64,000 bases of DNA from NCBI RefSeq assembly GCF_020379485.1, contig NC_063437.1:18749726-18813725 (forward strand), given 5' to 3'. Below the pieces are notes generated by a model, which was given only the letters and a program-made list of their open reading frames with translations, was not told the origin of the DNA and searched no databases. This DNA is from Brassica napus. Taxonomy: Eukaryota; Streptophyta; Magnoliopsida; Brassicales; Brassicaceae. The position numbers were made by a program, and so were the translations under genes. This document shows, piece by piece, positions 32,834 through 44,761 of the stretch (positions are counted from its first letter, which is position 1; each line of letters opens with the position of its first letter).

Positions 32834-35800
32834 AAATAGTGAGTTGGAACTGCCAAGGTTTGGGGAATCCTTGGACAGTTCAACGGCTAGGGGAGATCAA
32901 GAAGAGCATCTTCCCGGACATCTTGTTTCTGATGGAAACAAAAAACCCCAACACATTTGTCTTAGATAAACTCAAGCATCTGGGCTATGAATATTATGAT
33001 CTAGTGCCCCCAACTGGCCATGGTGCAGGGGGTCTAGCTTTGTACTGGAAACAAGAAATAAAGCTTGATGTTATTGAGGCAAATGCCAATCTTATTGATA
33101 CAGAGATTGAAGTAGAAGGGAAAAGATTTTTTGCCTCTTTCATCTATGGCGACACAGACCATCACCAGCGTAGAAACCTATGGGACTACTTAGTCTCGCT
33201 AACTGAAGAAAGAGATGCACCGTGGTACATCACTGGCGACTTCAACGATCTCCTCAGCAACGAGGAGAAAACCGGTGGTACACAACGACCGGAAGGCTCC
33301 TTTATGGATATGAGGAAGTTTTATGCTGAGGGAGATCTGTTCGATTTACCACATAGTGGAGACCCTTTGTCATGGAGAGGACAGCGAGGAGATCACTTGG
33401 TGAGATGCAGACTTGATCGCGCTGCAGCTAATTCAAGCTGGGCTGAGCGCTTTCCTACTGCTAGATGCACCTATCTCGCATATGAGGGATCAGATCATAA
33501 ACCACTCCTAACAATCTTTGAACCCTCCAATCGAAAAAGAAGAGGCATTTTTCGCTACGATAGGAGATTGAAGGACTACCCTGAAGTTACAAAACTAATC
33601 CGGGCCACATGGAAGGAAGCACACCTGTGCTCAGTGACTGAACGAATTAGTCAGGTGCGAGGCGCTATCTCCCGCTGGAACAAGACAAAACAAGCCAACA
33701 GCAGGATTGTAATTGAGAAGAAAAAGGTGGAACTTGAAGAAGCGCAAACAAGCAGTGTCAATGACTTGGAACTCATACACAAGATATCCAATGAACTAAA
33801 GGCGGCGTACAAAGCAGAGGAAGCATATTGGCGACAGCGAAGTAGATTATTGTGGCTAAGACTCGGAGATCGCAATTCCGGATTTTTCCATGCTACAACA
33901 AAAAATCGAAAGCGCGCCAACGACTTCTCCATTATTGAAGACGCGGATGGAAAACCTGTCTACAAGGAAGAGCAAATCGCGAAAGTGATAGTTCAGTACT
34001 TCAACAACCTGTTTACAAGCACCCCAGGAGAAAGAGAAGATATAGTCAATATGGCACTGCAACCAAAAGTCACAGCGGAGGAGAACGAGCTTCTGATTCG
34101 CATTCCGGATCCGGAAGAAATAAAACGGGCTGTGTTTTCCATCCACGCGGATAAAGCACCCGGGCCTGACGGTTTCTCAGCCGGATTTTTCCATTCCAAT
34201 TGGGAATCCATTGGGGGGGAAATAATCTTGGAAATACAGGGGTTCTTCACATCCGGTATCCTTCCAGCGCGCATCAATGATACTTTTGTTAGATTGATTC
34301 CAAAAAAAGGAAGCCCACAGACAGTGGCGGACTATAGGCCTATCGCCCTGTGCAATGTCTACTACAAGATCATCTCCAAGATCTTGACGAAACGCCTTCA
34401 GCCACTACTCTCTTCGATCATCTCGGAAAATCAGTCCGCATTTGTGCCGGGAAGAGCTATTTCCGACAATGTACTCATCACTCATGAGGTCTTACACTTC
34501 CATCAAACCTCAAAGGCGGAAAAATATGTTCAATGGCGGTCAAAACGGATATGAGCAAAGCTTATGACAGGCTCGAGTGGGAGTTTATCCGATTGGTCCT
34601 TGGGAGATTGGGATTCCATCAAACTTGGATCAACTGGATCATGGAGTGTGTCTCTTCAGTTACTTACGCCTTCCTCATCAACGGCTCGCCTAGAGGAAGA
34701 GTTAAACCGAGTCGGGGAATCCGCCAAGGAGACCCATTATCTCCATACATCTTCATTTTGTGTGGAGAAGTCCTCTCGGGACTATGTAACAGAGCACAAG
34801 AAAGTGGTGCTATGGCGGGTATCCGGGTCGCTACCGGCTGTCCTCGAGTCAACCACCTCCTTTTTGCAGACGACACCATGTTTTTTACCAGAGCAAATGA
34901 AGCTAGTGCGACAGCCCTCACCACGATACTACGCCAGTACGAGACTGCCTCGGGACAGGTTATCAATGCCGATAAGTCCTCAGTTACTTTCTCTAGACGA
35001 AGCCCGAACACAATGAAGACAGCTATGAAGGATATCCTCGGGATACATAAGGAAGGGGGCGTTGGAAAGTATCTCGGTCTCCCGGAATATTTTGGCAGAA
35101 AAAAGCGAGACCTCTTCACGTCAATCGTCGACCGAATCCAAGTAAAGGCCGGAAGCTGGTCAAATAAGTTCCTCTCCACAGCCGGGAAGATGGTGATGCT
35201 GCAGAGTGTTCTAACGCCAGTCCCCTCCCATGCCATGACCTGCTTCAAACTCCCAATCTCGCTGTGCAATAGAATTCAATCAGCACTCACTAGATTTTGG
35301 TGGGACGGAAGCAATGGGAATCGAAAAGTGGCATGGGTCTCTTGGGCTAAGATGACTCAACCAAAGGCAAAAGGAGGACTAAACTTCAAGGATTTCCAAA
35401 GCTACAACGATGCTTTCCTAGCAAAGCTAAGCTGGAGACTTATCCACCACCCATCGTGCCTGCTGAGCAGAATACTTAAAGGCAAATACTTCCCGGAAGC
35501 GACGTTCCTGACAGCTACTCATAAATCGGTGGAATCACATGGTTGGAGGGGAATCTTAATAGGAAGGGATCTCATCTGTAGCAATGCGGGATGGGCAGTA
35601 GGCAACGGAGAATCGATACAGCTATTGAACGACCCATGGTTAAGCTGTACTGAGCAGATCAGACCTATGGGACCAGTACCGGAACATCAGCAAGACCTCA
35701 CCGTAGCTTGCCTCCTTCTACCCGACGGTTCAGACTGGAACAGAGAGGCGATTCGACGTATTGTCCCCCACGAAGAGAGCAGAATCCTGAGCCTGAAACC

Positions 35801-36828
35801 CAGTCGAACAGGAGCACCTGATAAGCTTATTTGGCTGGGGACCCGATCAGGCGATTACACAACAAAGACGGGATACAAAGCAGCTATGGAGAAGGCAGAG
35901 CTACTGGAAATAAATCAGGAGGTGGACACTTTCGACTGGAATGCTGGAATATGGAAAATCCACACTGCCCCCAAGATCAAACTGTTCCTATGGAAGATTT
36001 TCCGAGGAGCACTACCAGTGGGCGAAGGTTTGGCTGTCCGGAACATCACCTCCACCATCAACTGCAAGAGATGCAACAGCCCTGAATCTATTACTCATCT
36101 ATTCCTTCACTGTGGATTAGCACAAAAAGTGTGGAAGTTGGCACCTTTCTCAAATGGAGTGAACACTAGAGGACTAGTAGATTTGCCTGGTTGTTGGAAT
36201 GATCTTTGCAGGTTGGTGTGTCTCCCTCCCTCCGGCATTACCGCAGGACCACTCGCCCCCTGGATATTATGGCATCTTTGGCTGGCAAGGAACGACTACG
36301 TCTTCAACAACAAAGAAACACCAGCGGAACTGATTATCACAAAAGCGACGGCAGCAGCACGGGAATGGCTCTGTGCCCAAATACCCGAATCACCCACTAA
36401 ACCACCAACACAGAGCAGCTCAGCCCCAAACAGACTACCAAACTCAACGCTGCTTCAAACAGACGCAGCTTAAAGAGAAGATCTTCAACTAGCGGGACTC
36501 GGCTGGATTGTGGGAGAAGGAACAGAGAAGGTCTCGATCCTAGCACACTGCCACTACGTCAACTCTCCTCTAGTAGCAGAAGGTCTGGCGCTACGGGAAG
36601 CACTGCAATTCTGTATTGAGAAAGACATCCGACAATTACGATACAGGGCAACAAGTAACAGAAATCTATGGCATCGTGGCTGACATAGGTTGTCTTTCTT
36701 TAGCTTTCGATTCTATCTCTTTTTCTTGGATTCAACGAAATAGAAATGGAGAGGCTGATGCTTTGGCAAAGCAAGCCCTCTGGAATGAAGCATGTGTAAT
36801 GGCTCCCATAAACATTGGAGTTTAAGTT
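32812..36828 (+). pseudogene. LINE ORF2 (endonuclease, reverse transcriptase, RNase H), broken
   Basis: ORF2 overlaps the end of ORF1 in another frame and enters with [16 protein letters not shown], the start of an AP-like endonuclease; [15 protein letters not shown] and EGSDHKPL follow. Reverse transcriptase motifs include [36 protein letters not shown] and, after a one-base loss near 34526, SKAYDRLEW, GIRQGDPLSPYIFILC and FADD. A zinc-binding RVT region follows (INCKRCNSPESITHLFLHC). TAA at 36471-36473 interrupts the frame at the RNase H entry (TDAA). RNase H-like sequence goes on (REDLQLAGLGWIVGEG), shifts again near 36640 and ends ADALAKQALWNEA. It cannot make an active protein. Confidence 0.88.
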
Positions 36829-36911
36829 ACTATTTGAATGAAATATGGTGTTACAAAAAAAAAAAGAATTATATATGTATAGTTTATCTATCATATGGGT
36901 TCTTAGAAGCA

Positions 36912-39244
36912 TCAGGTAAAAGCAGGTGATTTGCAGATAGGGCAAGAGTTCTTCAAAGACAGCCATTTCTTTATGCACCCTCCATGGTAGTCATGACCAC
37001 ACCCTTTAAGTTCCCCCAACTCTTCTCCTTCCTTGTATTCCTCCTAAATGTTACCGTTACCACACCACCATTAGACTCTTGGCACATTTAAATCTTTGAG
37101 ACATGCGAATCTTACCAGGCAGATTGCACATTTTCTTTCCTCATCCGTTTGATACAACGGGTAGAATATCGTCTCTAACAAGCAACTGGCGATTGCGCCA
37201 TTGGATAGACCAGTGTTCACACTCCCAATCCTTTCAACAAGATCAAGAAGGTCCTGGATAGTGTCAACCATTTCAAGATACATCAGTTGCGAGACATTTG
37301 GGTGTCTGGGGCTTAGAAAAACCAAGAGTTCTGTAATTAACCTCGTAGGTCATGTCATCGATGTCGAGCCTCAAGTCTCTGTGGTGATCATGCATATTCC
37401 TGGATCCATAGTGCTGTTGGTGATCTACAGCCATAAATCCCTGTTTTTGTACATCCACAACAAAATAATAGAAGAAAGTTCAGTCTGCAGCAGAATAAGA
37501 AACATGAGAGTCTATGTAGGCAAGTTTCTGAAGTGTTGGTCCCATCAGTTTATTGGCAAGTTTGGTAGGGAAAAAAATTACTACACCTGAGATGAAAATG
37601 GTTCATGGAGAGCAACTTCATCGAAAGGAGGCTGAAACCTCTCATAGGAACTCCTGCGTCTCCCTGGGCGATCACTGCTACGCCATGAGATGTGTGGTGG
37701 TGGCCTCAGATGCCTAGAAGGATATGTCTCAGTGACAAAAGGAGACCTATCTCCAGAAGAAGATGCTGAATGTTCCAATCGCAAACCGTTTGAAGAAGAT
37801 CTATAGGTGGGTGTTGACCTATGAGAGAAGCGGGAGCTAGTTGCAGATTGTGTTGAAGTTCCAGGAAAACCGTGGGAAACTGTAGAGTTTCTGTTTCCGA
37901 TTAGCCCTTGGTGATACCAAGAGGTATCAACAGATGTGCTGTTGGCGACACTTCTCGTGGGAAGAAAATTATTTGTCTTTGGACTAAAGCCATTTAAATC
38001 TGCAGGGTGAGAATTCATGTGGTTAAAGAACGTAGTCAGTAAAAATTTGAATCTCAAGAGAGACCAAAGTGAAATTTGCATACCTCTAGGTACTGGGGAG
38101 TGTCTAGGAAAGTTCCAGTTCCAGTCCTTATTCCTGTGAGATGTTTGACCAGGAAACTGACCTGAGCTAGAGTGATCAACATTGTGATGTGTAGGATGAG
38201 AATCAAGGTCCAAGCTTCTTGAAAAAATATTTCTATCTATACTAGTCTCTAAATCAAGTGTAGGACGACTCCGGACATTCCTTGAAGAACTCTCTCCCCT
38301 GATCGAGAGATTATTACTTCTGTAACTTGGGTTCATGAGCCACGGCATGTAATGAGGACCATGATCACGAGTTGTTGATTTTCCCATGTCCAACTCCGAG
38401 GAGAAAGGGATATCTGAGGAAGTTCTGCCACCGTGGTAATGGCTTGAACTACCCATTTCATAGACGGAAGAATCGCATGGGGTTTTCCGCTTCTGTGCTC
38501 CTCTCACATTTTCCATATGTAGATCAACATAGCTATCCAATGACCATGTCTGACTGTTGCAGTACGAAGAAGATGCAGATGTCACATAATGTTCATGTGG
38601 AGCAGAGAAAGTTGCAGCTGCTGAACTCATGACAGGAACATGGGAGGGGCCGCTAGTCCCTGGATTGTAGTGTAGCCTCTCTACACTATGACCTGAAGCA
38701 GTATACGCATTTGGTCCTGTAGAAGAGTTCCAGTGCGAAGAAAATGGCATTCCTTCATTCAACATGTTTCCTGCTGGATTAACATGCGATCTGCTCTCAC
38801 TGATCCCAGTTCTTGCTGAGATAACATAGAGCGAACAATAATACGAATCAGAAATTCCGGACACGATTGCACAGGAAAAAGTAGAATTATATATGTGATG
38901 ATTATAAAATGTGGCTTCCTAATTTTCACTACCTGAGGGTATCACCTATCAAGATTCATTTCTGCCCCTACTGAAACCCAATCTACCCATGAGGGAGAAA
39001 CTTCTCAACCTAAAAATACGCATGCAACATCAACGCAATAGCTCTTACACAGGTTGAGTATAACATCTATCAATGAAGAACGTGGTAAAAATATTGATTT
39101 CAACCACAGAATAAGGATCTCTATAGGAATGGAGAACTAATTACCTAGACTCGTATATGGGTGCTCTGGGTGCATATGGTTCCAGCCTTGATCTTGTTCA
39201 TCATCGAAAAATTGGAAAGAACCAGGAAAATGTCTGTGCCCCAT
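36912..39244 (-). CDS. RING-H2 E3 ubiquitin ligase (At2g37150-like)
   Basis: Minus-strand exons 39244-39145, 38815-38084, 37999-37587, 37440-37342, 37253-37116 and 37043-36912 join in phase to 537 codons plus stop. The product starts MGHRHFPGSFQFFDDEQDQG and has a long Ser/His-rich disordered middle. It then has LDIDDMTYEDLLDLVERIG, the helix typical of the MBR/BIG-BROTHER-like group, and a C-terminal RING-H2: KCAICL (about C490 and C493), then LKGCGHDYHGGCIKKWLSLK and SCPICKSPAFT. It should transfer ubiquitin from an E2 to an unknown substrate. Position and sequence match Arabidopsis At2g37150. A non-coding leader exon probably lies at about 41577-41690, giving a 2.3-kb leader intron that contains a SINE. 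The LINE inserted close behind the stop may alter its 3' UTR. Confidence 0.92.
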
Positions 39245-39282
39245 GAATACGCAAAGCTTCAACCTTTGAGTCCAGCTAACCC

Positions 39283-41576
39283 TGCGCAGAAAGTTCTCTC
39301 AACATTCAGAACTTATCCAGAAAAACATTTGCAAGTCCATAAAAATAGTTCTTAATTACCAAGCAATCTCAGTTTCAATTCAAGAATGGTATATAAAGTA
39401 ACATTTGCTTTAGCTCAGAAGTACTAAATGGTTGCTGAAAACGAGTCACCCATTATAGTCACATTTCAAGACCAAAACTCCAATTTTTGCAACTGAAGAA
39501 CCTTAACCATCGCCAAGTTAAAAAACAAAGTTTCTTCAACCCCACACATGAGCATACTCAAGCTGTAAGAAACGATTTAGAATATGCATAGAGAAGACTA
39601 CACAGTATTAGGACGGACATCAACTTCAGGTATAAAGGAAACTGACAATGGTATATTGATAGAGATTCTTTATCAGAAGAGAGTCCATAGTTTCAATACC
39701 TAGTATCAATATAGTTGAAATATCTAGTCTCAGTTACCTTTGTCACCCGTATCTAACATACTATACCCTCAGAGCTCAGCTCATGATATCATAAAAACAA
39801 GTTTTCGAAGAGTTGGACTGGAAAGTTCCTGATGCCTTAAGATGGGAATAACCTTAACTAGTACATATCTATCAGCTCATAAGGGTATCTTGCAATTAAG
39901 AGTTAATAAATAAAACAGAAACCTACATTTTTCTCTTTGTGTAAGCCAAAAGAAAATAAGAGACACAAAACAAGCAAGATTGTTATCTAGTACATTGGCA
40001 TAAGAAGTTCATTTAAACAAGACATTTACTCAGGTTTAAGAACTTCATAAATTTTACAGAAACAGTCCACCGAGAATAAGGCAAGAAAGAACAGATACAG
40101 AACAGATAACATTTGATATGACCATTTCAGCTTCTATCAACACATACAGAACAGATATCAAGAAAATTACATGGATGATTCAACAGCAGGAAATAAGTTT
40201 AATTTTCTGAGCCAAAACCCTCCAACAATACTCCTGCAGGCAAATTAAACTCCCAACCAAGAATACACTAAACTACACAAGTGAAAAAGCCATCATCCTT
40301 TCCTGATCAACTGATTCACCATTTCCACACACCAAATGTAATTTCTTCTCTTCAAGTTCAGAATCATAACGGGCTTAGTCCACAGAGTGCTGGCCAGCAA
40401 AGGCTTACCACCACATTCTACTATTCTGAAGCTTTTACTAAGTCAAAACCTGCCATCCGGCCAAGCACACCTAGATCTACTCCAAGGGCTAGTAAGCAGA
40501 AATGGGTTGTGTGAAAGGATGCTTCTAAGCAATTTGCTTTATGCTTCATAGGATGGTTGTCTTTTCGCAAGAAATATTGAAGTTTTCTCCCCCCCCCATG
40601 GCTACCTTAATTCACACTTCAAGCATCACTGACTAATTAACACATTCAGTTATGAACGTGGAATCAAAAGAAGGTGGTGGAAGAACTGGACCAGACAAAC
40701 TTCACAAAGCCTTGACTACCATAAACATAGTTATCAGCCATAAAACGTAAATGAGTAAAAAACTAACCACGCTAATAGAGGTTGGTTGACTTATCTTACT
40801 TCAAGTTCACGTTGGTTTCTCAATCAACCAACAATCTGCCAAAATAGAAGGAAAACGGCAGCCACCGATTCTATGTATTACAAAGGCTTAGCATAAGGCA
40901 CTAACATCTGCTGACAAAAGTGTTAGAATAATACATTTTCTCTGCTACACTTTCAAATTTTCTAATATATTTTTTCGATTTTTTTTTTTTTGATTATACA
41001 AAGTTTCCCCAAAGGCTTCCTAAGGGACTAATCTGTGTCGCTGCAGCCCGAATGTGAAATCCCCAGTGGCCAGGAATCGAACCCAGGTGGCGGTACTCAC
41101 AGCTGTGAGCCTCTATGAGCTAGACGCCCCGGTTTATTTTTTCGATATTACTAAAGAGGAAACGTATTTGCTGACCTTAAACTATATGGACGTTACTAGT
41201 TCAAGACTGAGAGAAACCATCGTTGCCACTAAACCTGCAGGATACAAAGCCTAGCTAGTTTGATGCTAAATAGGAAACTGCTCAAACTAGCTATATATAG
41301 CTTAGCCCCGTCGCTGAAGTAGCCTGAACTAATCACCGATCTGGTCTCCTCTTCTTCTCAGCATCCGAATCTCTAACTACGATTCAAACAATCCAATCAC
41401 GAAAAGTCACTCATGTAGCAGACGGAAGCAAACAATCATCACGCGAAACGAAAACAGATGATCCGTCGTAACAGCGTTTAAACAAATCATTGGTGAAACT
41501 GCAATCGATTTGAGCACATATATATTTACACGAAAACCTCAGAGCTCAAACGATGCTCGGAGAAGAGAGAAACGTA
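39283..41576 (-). other. Probable leader intron of the RING-H2 gene
   Basis: On the minus strand a donor, GCTAGCG|GTACGTTTCTC (41576 side), and an acceptor, TTTCTGCGCAG|GGTTAGC (39282 side), bound about 2.3 kb without a supported exon. A plus-strand stretch at 40380-40515 (SKPAIRPSTPRSTPRASK then QKWVV and stop) looks slightly coding-like but has no start or neighbour exon. The SINE lies at 40980-41134. Confidence 0.5.
40980..41134 (-). mobile_element. tRNA-derived SINE with perfect 12-bp target duplication
   Basis: Read on the minus strand, it starts CCGGGGCGTCTAGCTCATAG and carries an A-box-like TAGCTCATAGAGG and a B box GGTTCGATTCC (about 41073-41083). These are the internal RNA polymerase III promoter of a tRNA-derived SINE. 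It ends in a run of A. TATTTTTTCGAT flanks both sides exactly (40968-40979 and 41135-41146). It has no coding capacity and depends on a LINE for movement. Confidence 0.9.
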
Positions 41577-41760
41577 CCGCTAGCAGCGTGCGGCGACGGA
41601 GAAAGGAGAACGATCGGAGGATTCAAAGAGACGACGAACGGATTCGTAGAGATGACTCAGCTTGAGGATTGTGATCGGTTGATATTTAAGAGAGAAAGCA
41701 AATGAAAAATGATAAAACAAAACAATTTAATTTAAAAGCGGTTGGGTGGGTACATTACTG
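41577..41760 (-). promoter_or_regulatory. Leader exon and promoter region of the RING-H2 gene
   Basis: GC-richer sequence (CGTGCGGCGACGGAGAAAGG on the plus strand) next to the inferred leader donor at 41576 fits a 5' UTR exon. The exact start is not visible. Confidence 0.4.
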
Positions 41761-41874
41761 GAAAATTTAGACCACCCGCTAATTAATGGGCCTATATTTT
41801 GACTTTATATGGGCCTACACTGGTTCAGCAACTATCCCTTCTCTTTTTTTGTCACCAGCAACTAGAGCACCCGC

Positions 41875-42146
41875 AATGAAAATCTTTAAGGGAAAGTCTT
41901 TAGAAAAAAAATAATTAAATAATCGGTAGACTCCACCAAAAACTAAGGATTCAATCCTTCAAATTCCTAAATAAAGATTTTTCTTTAGTGAATCCTTGCA
42001 CTATTTGCAGGTCCCGATAATATGTGCCGATCCGCGATTGGTTGATATTTATTTTATTTTTTTATCTAAAAAAAAAAAAAAATATTTAAAAAATCAAAAT
42101 ACACTTTTTCTAAGGACTCCCTTGAGTAACACCATTGCAGGTGCTC
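41875..42146. mobile_element. MITE, GAGCACC...GGTGCTC ends
   Basis: The ends GAGCACCCGCAATG and CATTGCAGGTGCTC form inverted repeats. Similarity continues inward (AAGTCTTTAGAAAAA opposite TTTTTCTAAGGACTC). The flanks CTA and TAA resemble a 3-bp PIF/Harbinger target (TWA), but they do not match exactly. A related, older copy in the other orientation lies at about 62200-62476. Confidence 0.65.
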
Positions 42147-42843
42147 TAACAGATTATGAGCATATAATCCTTAAATCTGCTTTGTAGAAAGCTCTAAGAA
42201 ATTTAATTTTTCCATTGTCTTGGCACGTCCTGTGAAATTTTCTCTTAATTACGCATAAAGTTTGATTCGTTAGATTTAGTCCAAAGTGAACAATATGGAT
42301 ACATAGTCCACAATCCCCCTAAAATGGTTATTTCTCAGATTTTGACACTCTTAATTTGAAGACAATTTGGAAGATGAAGTTGCAGTGAAACACACAAGCA
42401 TTGCATTGCTTTTTTCTCTTTCTAAAACCAATGGAAGTACAAGGAAGTGGAGGTGAATCAATAACAATAAACCGTGTGCATTGCCGAGATTATCTAGTTG
42501 TGATTATACCATTTAATACAAAAGAAGCTGCAAATACCAAATTGAACCAACGCAGGTTTGAGGTTCCTACGTCAAGTTCAACCATTTCATTTCTAGTGTA
42601 ATTTCTCTATTCAAAACAACTATAGAAAGGTCCATTAGACATGGCAGACGAAACAATACCCCAATAACATTGTGGCATTACGAAAGTAGCAAAGCATAGC
42701 ATAAGATAAAATAAAAGCGGCATTATAACAAACCAAAACAGACATGTTCTTGTTCTTAACCGAAACATAAAAGCTAAAACCTCAAAAGTGAAAATAACCG
42801 AACAAAACACTTAATCTCAAATTCCCTTTTTTTTAAAAATTAA
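42147..42843. other. Spacer and presumed 3' UTR of RPL12
   Basis: The right part is the minus-strand 3' flank of RPL12. A short plus-strand frame at 42431-42601 (EVQGSGGESITINRVHCRDY) has no known relative that I recognise and no gene-like context. Confidence 0.4.
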
Positions 42844-43344
42844 TTAATTCTCAGGAATCTCAACCTCACCCTCTTGAATCTCCTGCTGAATATCCTTGGG
42901 ATCTTTCCCATCCACAGTACACCCAACAGACACACAAGTCCCAAGAATCTCCCTCACGGTCCCGCTCAGCTCCTTCGCAATAGACCTCGGCCTCATGATC
43001 CTCGCGATCTCAATCACGTCATCGAACGAAATGTTCCCGTTGTGCTTAATGTTCTTCACCTTCTTCCTGTCCCTCTCCGGCTCCTTCAACGCCTTGATCA
43101 CCAGCGCCGCCGCCGAAGGCACCACCGTCACTTTCGCCTGGCGATTCTGCACCGTCAGCTTCACCGTGACGCGGAGCCCCTTCCACTCCTTGGCCGTCTC
43201 CTTGGCGATGTCTTCTCCGATCTTTTTGGGAGCCAGACCGAGGGGACCGATCTTGGGAGCGAGGGAACTCGCGGCTCCGACTTCTCCGCCGGTCACGCGG
43301 ACGTAGACGTCCACGATCTGGCTCGGGTCAAGCTTCGGCGGCAT
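42844..43344 (-). CDS. RPL12: 60S ribosomal protein uL11 (L12)
   Basis: Single uninterrupted frame of 166 codons plus stop on the minus strand. The start [20 protein letters not shown], the [20 protein letters not shown] segment and the end [20 protein letters not shown] identify eukaryotic L12 (bacterial L11 homologue), which binds the GTPase-associated centre of the large rRNA in the cytosolic ribosome. Full family length. High GC and codon bias set it apart from its surroundings, as expected for a strongly expressed gene. The GC-rich opposite strands also stay open, but these are shadows. Its position between the RING-H2 and CASP-like genes matches Arabidopsis At2g37190. Confidence 0.97.
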   Translation of the reverse strand: MPPKLDPSQIVDVYVRVTGGEVGAASSLAPKIGPLGLAPKKIGEDIAKETAKEWKGLRVTVKLTVQNRQAKVTVVPSAAALVIKALKEPERDRKKVKNIKHNGNISFDDVIEIARIMRPRSIAKELSGTVREILGTCVSVGCTVDGKDPKDIQQEIQEGEVEIPEN

Positions 43345-43964
43345 GGCTGTCTCGGAGGTTAAACGGAGTTTGATTAGTTTTTTTTAAGTGGAGCCCGGAG
43401 ACGAGGAGGCGGTTGAAGAAGAGCTCCAAAGGCTTTTATTGAGGTCGACACTAGGGTTTACGAAATGATGAATTTACCCTCGTAAACGTATATGGGCCTT
43501 GGGAGAATGATCTTATGGGCTTTATTTTAGACGATCGGTTCTATTACGGTTTAGTAAATAATAAATCCCCGGTTTGATAGAACCGGTTTACTTTCGTAGT
43601 CTGCTTGCTTGGTGAGAAGAATTGCATAAAATATTTCTTCAGTTTCGGAAAGAAGTATGTTTTAAGATTTTGAAACGTATCATATTTTAGTTACCAATAT
43701 AATTTTAATAAATAAAATTATGTTTTTTTTATCGTTTACGATTAATTTATGCATTGAAACCGTAAAAATGTATTTTTCTAGAAACGAAATTTTTTTTCTA
43801 AAATATGGATTTTTTTGCAACGCATGGCTTATTATACTAAAATAGTGAAAGTGACGTGACTTCGTTTAACCGATATGATCAACAACAGAAGCATATAGTT
43901 TTTACAATATACTAGGAAACATTTACTTTTTGGAACTTTCTGTTATCTTATGTGTGTTATTTAA
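43345..43964. other. RPL12 promoter side and 3' flank of the CASP-like gene
   Basis: The RPL12 5' leader is near 43345-43440 and includes AAACCCTAG-type sequence (CTAGGGTTTACG at about 43451), a telo-box-like motif common in plant ribosomal protein promoters. The rest is AT-rich spacer with a short old repeat (CTTCAGTTTCGGAAAGAAGTA). Confidence 0.5.
43451..43459 (-). promoter_or_regulatory. Telo-box-like AAACCCTAG motif upstream of RPL12
   Basis: On the minus strand this reads AAACCCTAG, the telo-box that often accompanies genes of the translation machinery in plants. It is about 110 bp upstream of the RPL12 ATG. The match is by motif only. Confidence 0.5.
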
Positions 43965-44682
43965 TTAGTGGGTGGCTAAGGACCAGAAGTTGAGAAAGAA
44001 GGAAGGAAACACAACAAGCCAGCTGATGAAGGCCATTGCTGTAGCGGTCTGAAACCTTGTGCAGTGGCTGCCATCACATTTATCAAGATCGTTGATGAGT
44101 ACGGTTATGCCAGCAGACGCAGATGCAGCTGCAAACGTAAGTAGGCATGTGATCTGCCAACAATGTTTGAGATGAAAATAGACAAAACAGTCACTTTGTT
44201 GCCTTCTTAGAAACTAACTTTAAACAATAAAGAGTGAAGTTGGTTTCGTTCTTACTCCATCTCCAACTGTGAAACATCGAACAACCAAGTGATTCCGAAG
44301 GCTTCTTCCCACCAGAAGAGCATAAGCATCGATGATAAGAAGAGACAAGCTCCACAGGCTTTGCAAGCTAACCGCAAAAACCAAACCACTGTCACAGTTT
44401 ATAGATATGTTTTTGTCAGATTCATATTTTTCCATAACCCTTAGGTCTAAGAGTTGGATTTTACCAGAATGCGGTGAAGGAGCGGAAGTCGGGGGTGGAG
44501 AACATGACGGAGAGGGAGATGAGAGAGGAGACGAACTGAGAGAGGCGGAGGATGAGGCCGCCGGTGGTTCCTGGCATTCCCTGAATATCTTTCATCCTCA
44601 CTGGCGGTCTATCGTTGGCTCCGCCAGTAGGACCCATGGGGACAGCAATTACCGGACGAACCGCCGGTCGGCTCACGTTCAT
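43965..44682 (-). CDS. CASP-like membrane protein, family 5 (At2g37200-like)
   Basis: Minus-strand exons 44682-44465, 44388-44256 and 44153-43965 join in phase to 179 codons plus stop. A second in-frame ATG lies one codon upstream (44685). The start [20 protein letters not shown] leads to [20 protein letters not shown], typical of this subgroup, and then four membrane segments: around [15 protein letters not shown]; around [20 protein letters not shown]; around [20 protein letters not shown]; and the last around [19 protein letters not shown]. These proteins share the fold of Casparian-strip membrane proteins; most have no assigned role. No lesion in the frame. A Copia element has inserted 80 bp upstream of the ATG, which probably separates the gene from its promoter. 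Confidence 0.92.
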
Positions 44683-44761
44683 CATGTGAAAGTGAGTCAC
44701 TTTGATAACACACACAAATGAGGAACTAACTCGACTGAGTTTGCTAAACTAATTTCCTAAT

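Larger units (their letters stand above)
31319..36865 (+). mobile_element. L1-type non-LTR retrotransposon (LINE), 5'-truncated and dead
   Basis: The element runs from a truncated 5' edge inside ORF1 to an 11-base poly(A) (36855-36865). It carries a DUF4283/zinc-knuckle ORF1, and an ORF2 with endonuclease, reverse transcriptase, zinc-binding and RNase H regions. ORF2 has at least one deletion, one in-frame stop and one further shift. I found only a weak match between the flanks (TATAGT...TATCA-CATAT at about 31300-31317 and TATAGTTTATCTATCATAT at about 36881-36899), so a clean target duplication is not shown. Its 3' end lies less than 50 bp from the RING-H2 stop codon. Confidence 0.9.

Noticed and set aside
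31300..36899. Target-site duplication for the LINE
   Set aside because: The candidate flanks (TATAGT..TATCA.. on both sides) differ by several bases in AT-rich DNA and are not convincing.
40380..40515. Exon on the plus strand inside the RING-H2 leader intron
   Set aside because: A single short frame with a stop, no acceptor or donor pair that fits and no recognisable product.
42431..42601. Short plus-strand ORF before RPL12
   Set aside because: No splice partner, family similarity or promoter context that I can point to.
42874..43362. Long ORFs on the plus strand across RPL12
   Set aside because: They are antisense shadows of the GC-rich RPL12 coding sequence and show no protein family signature.
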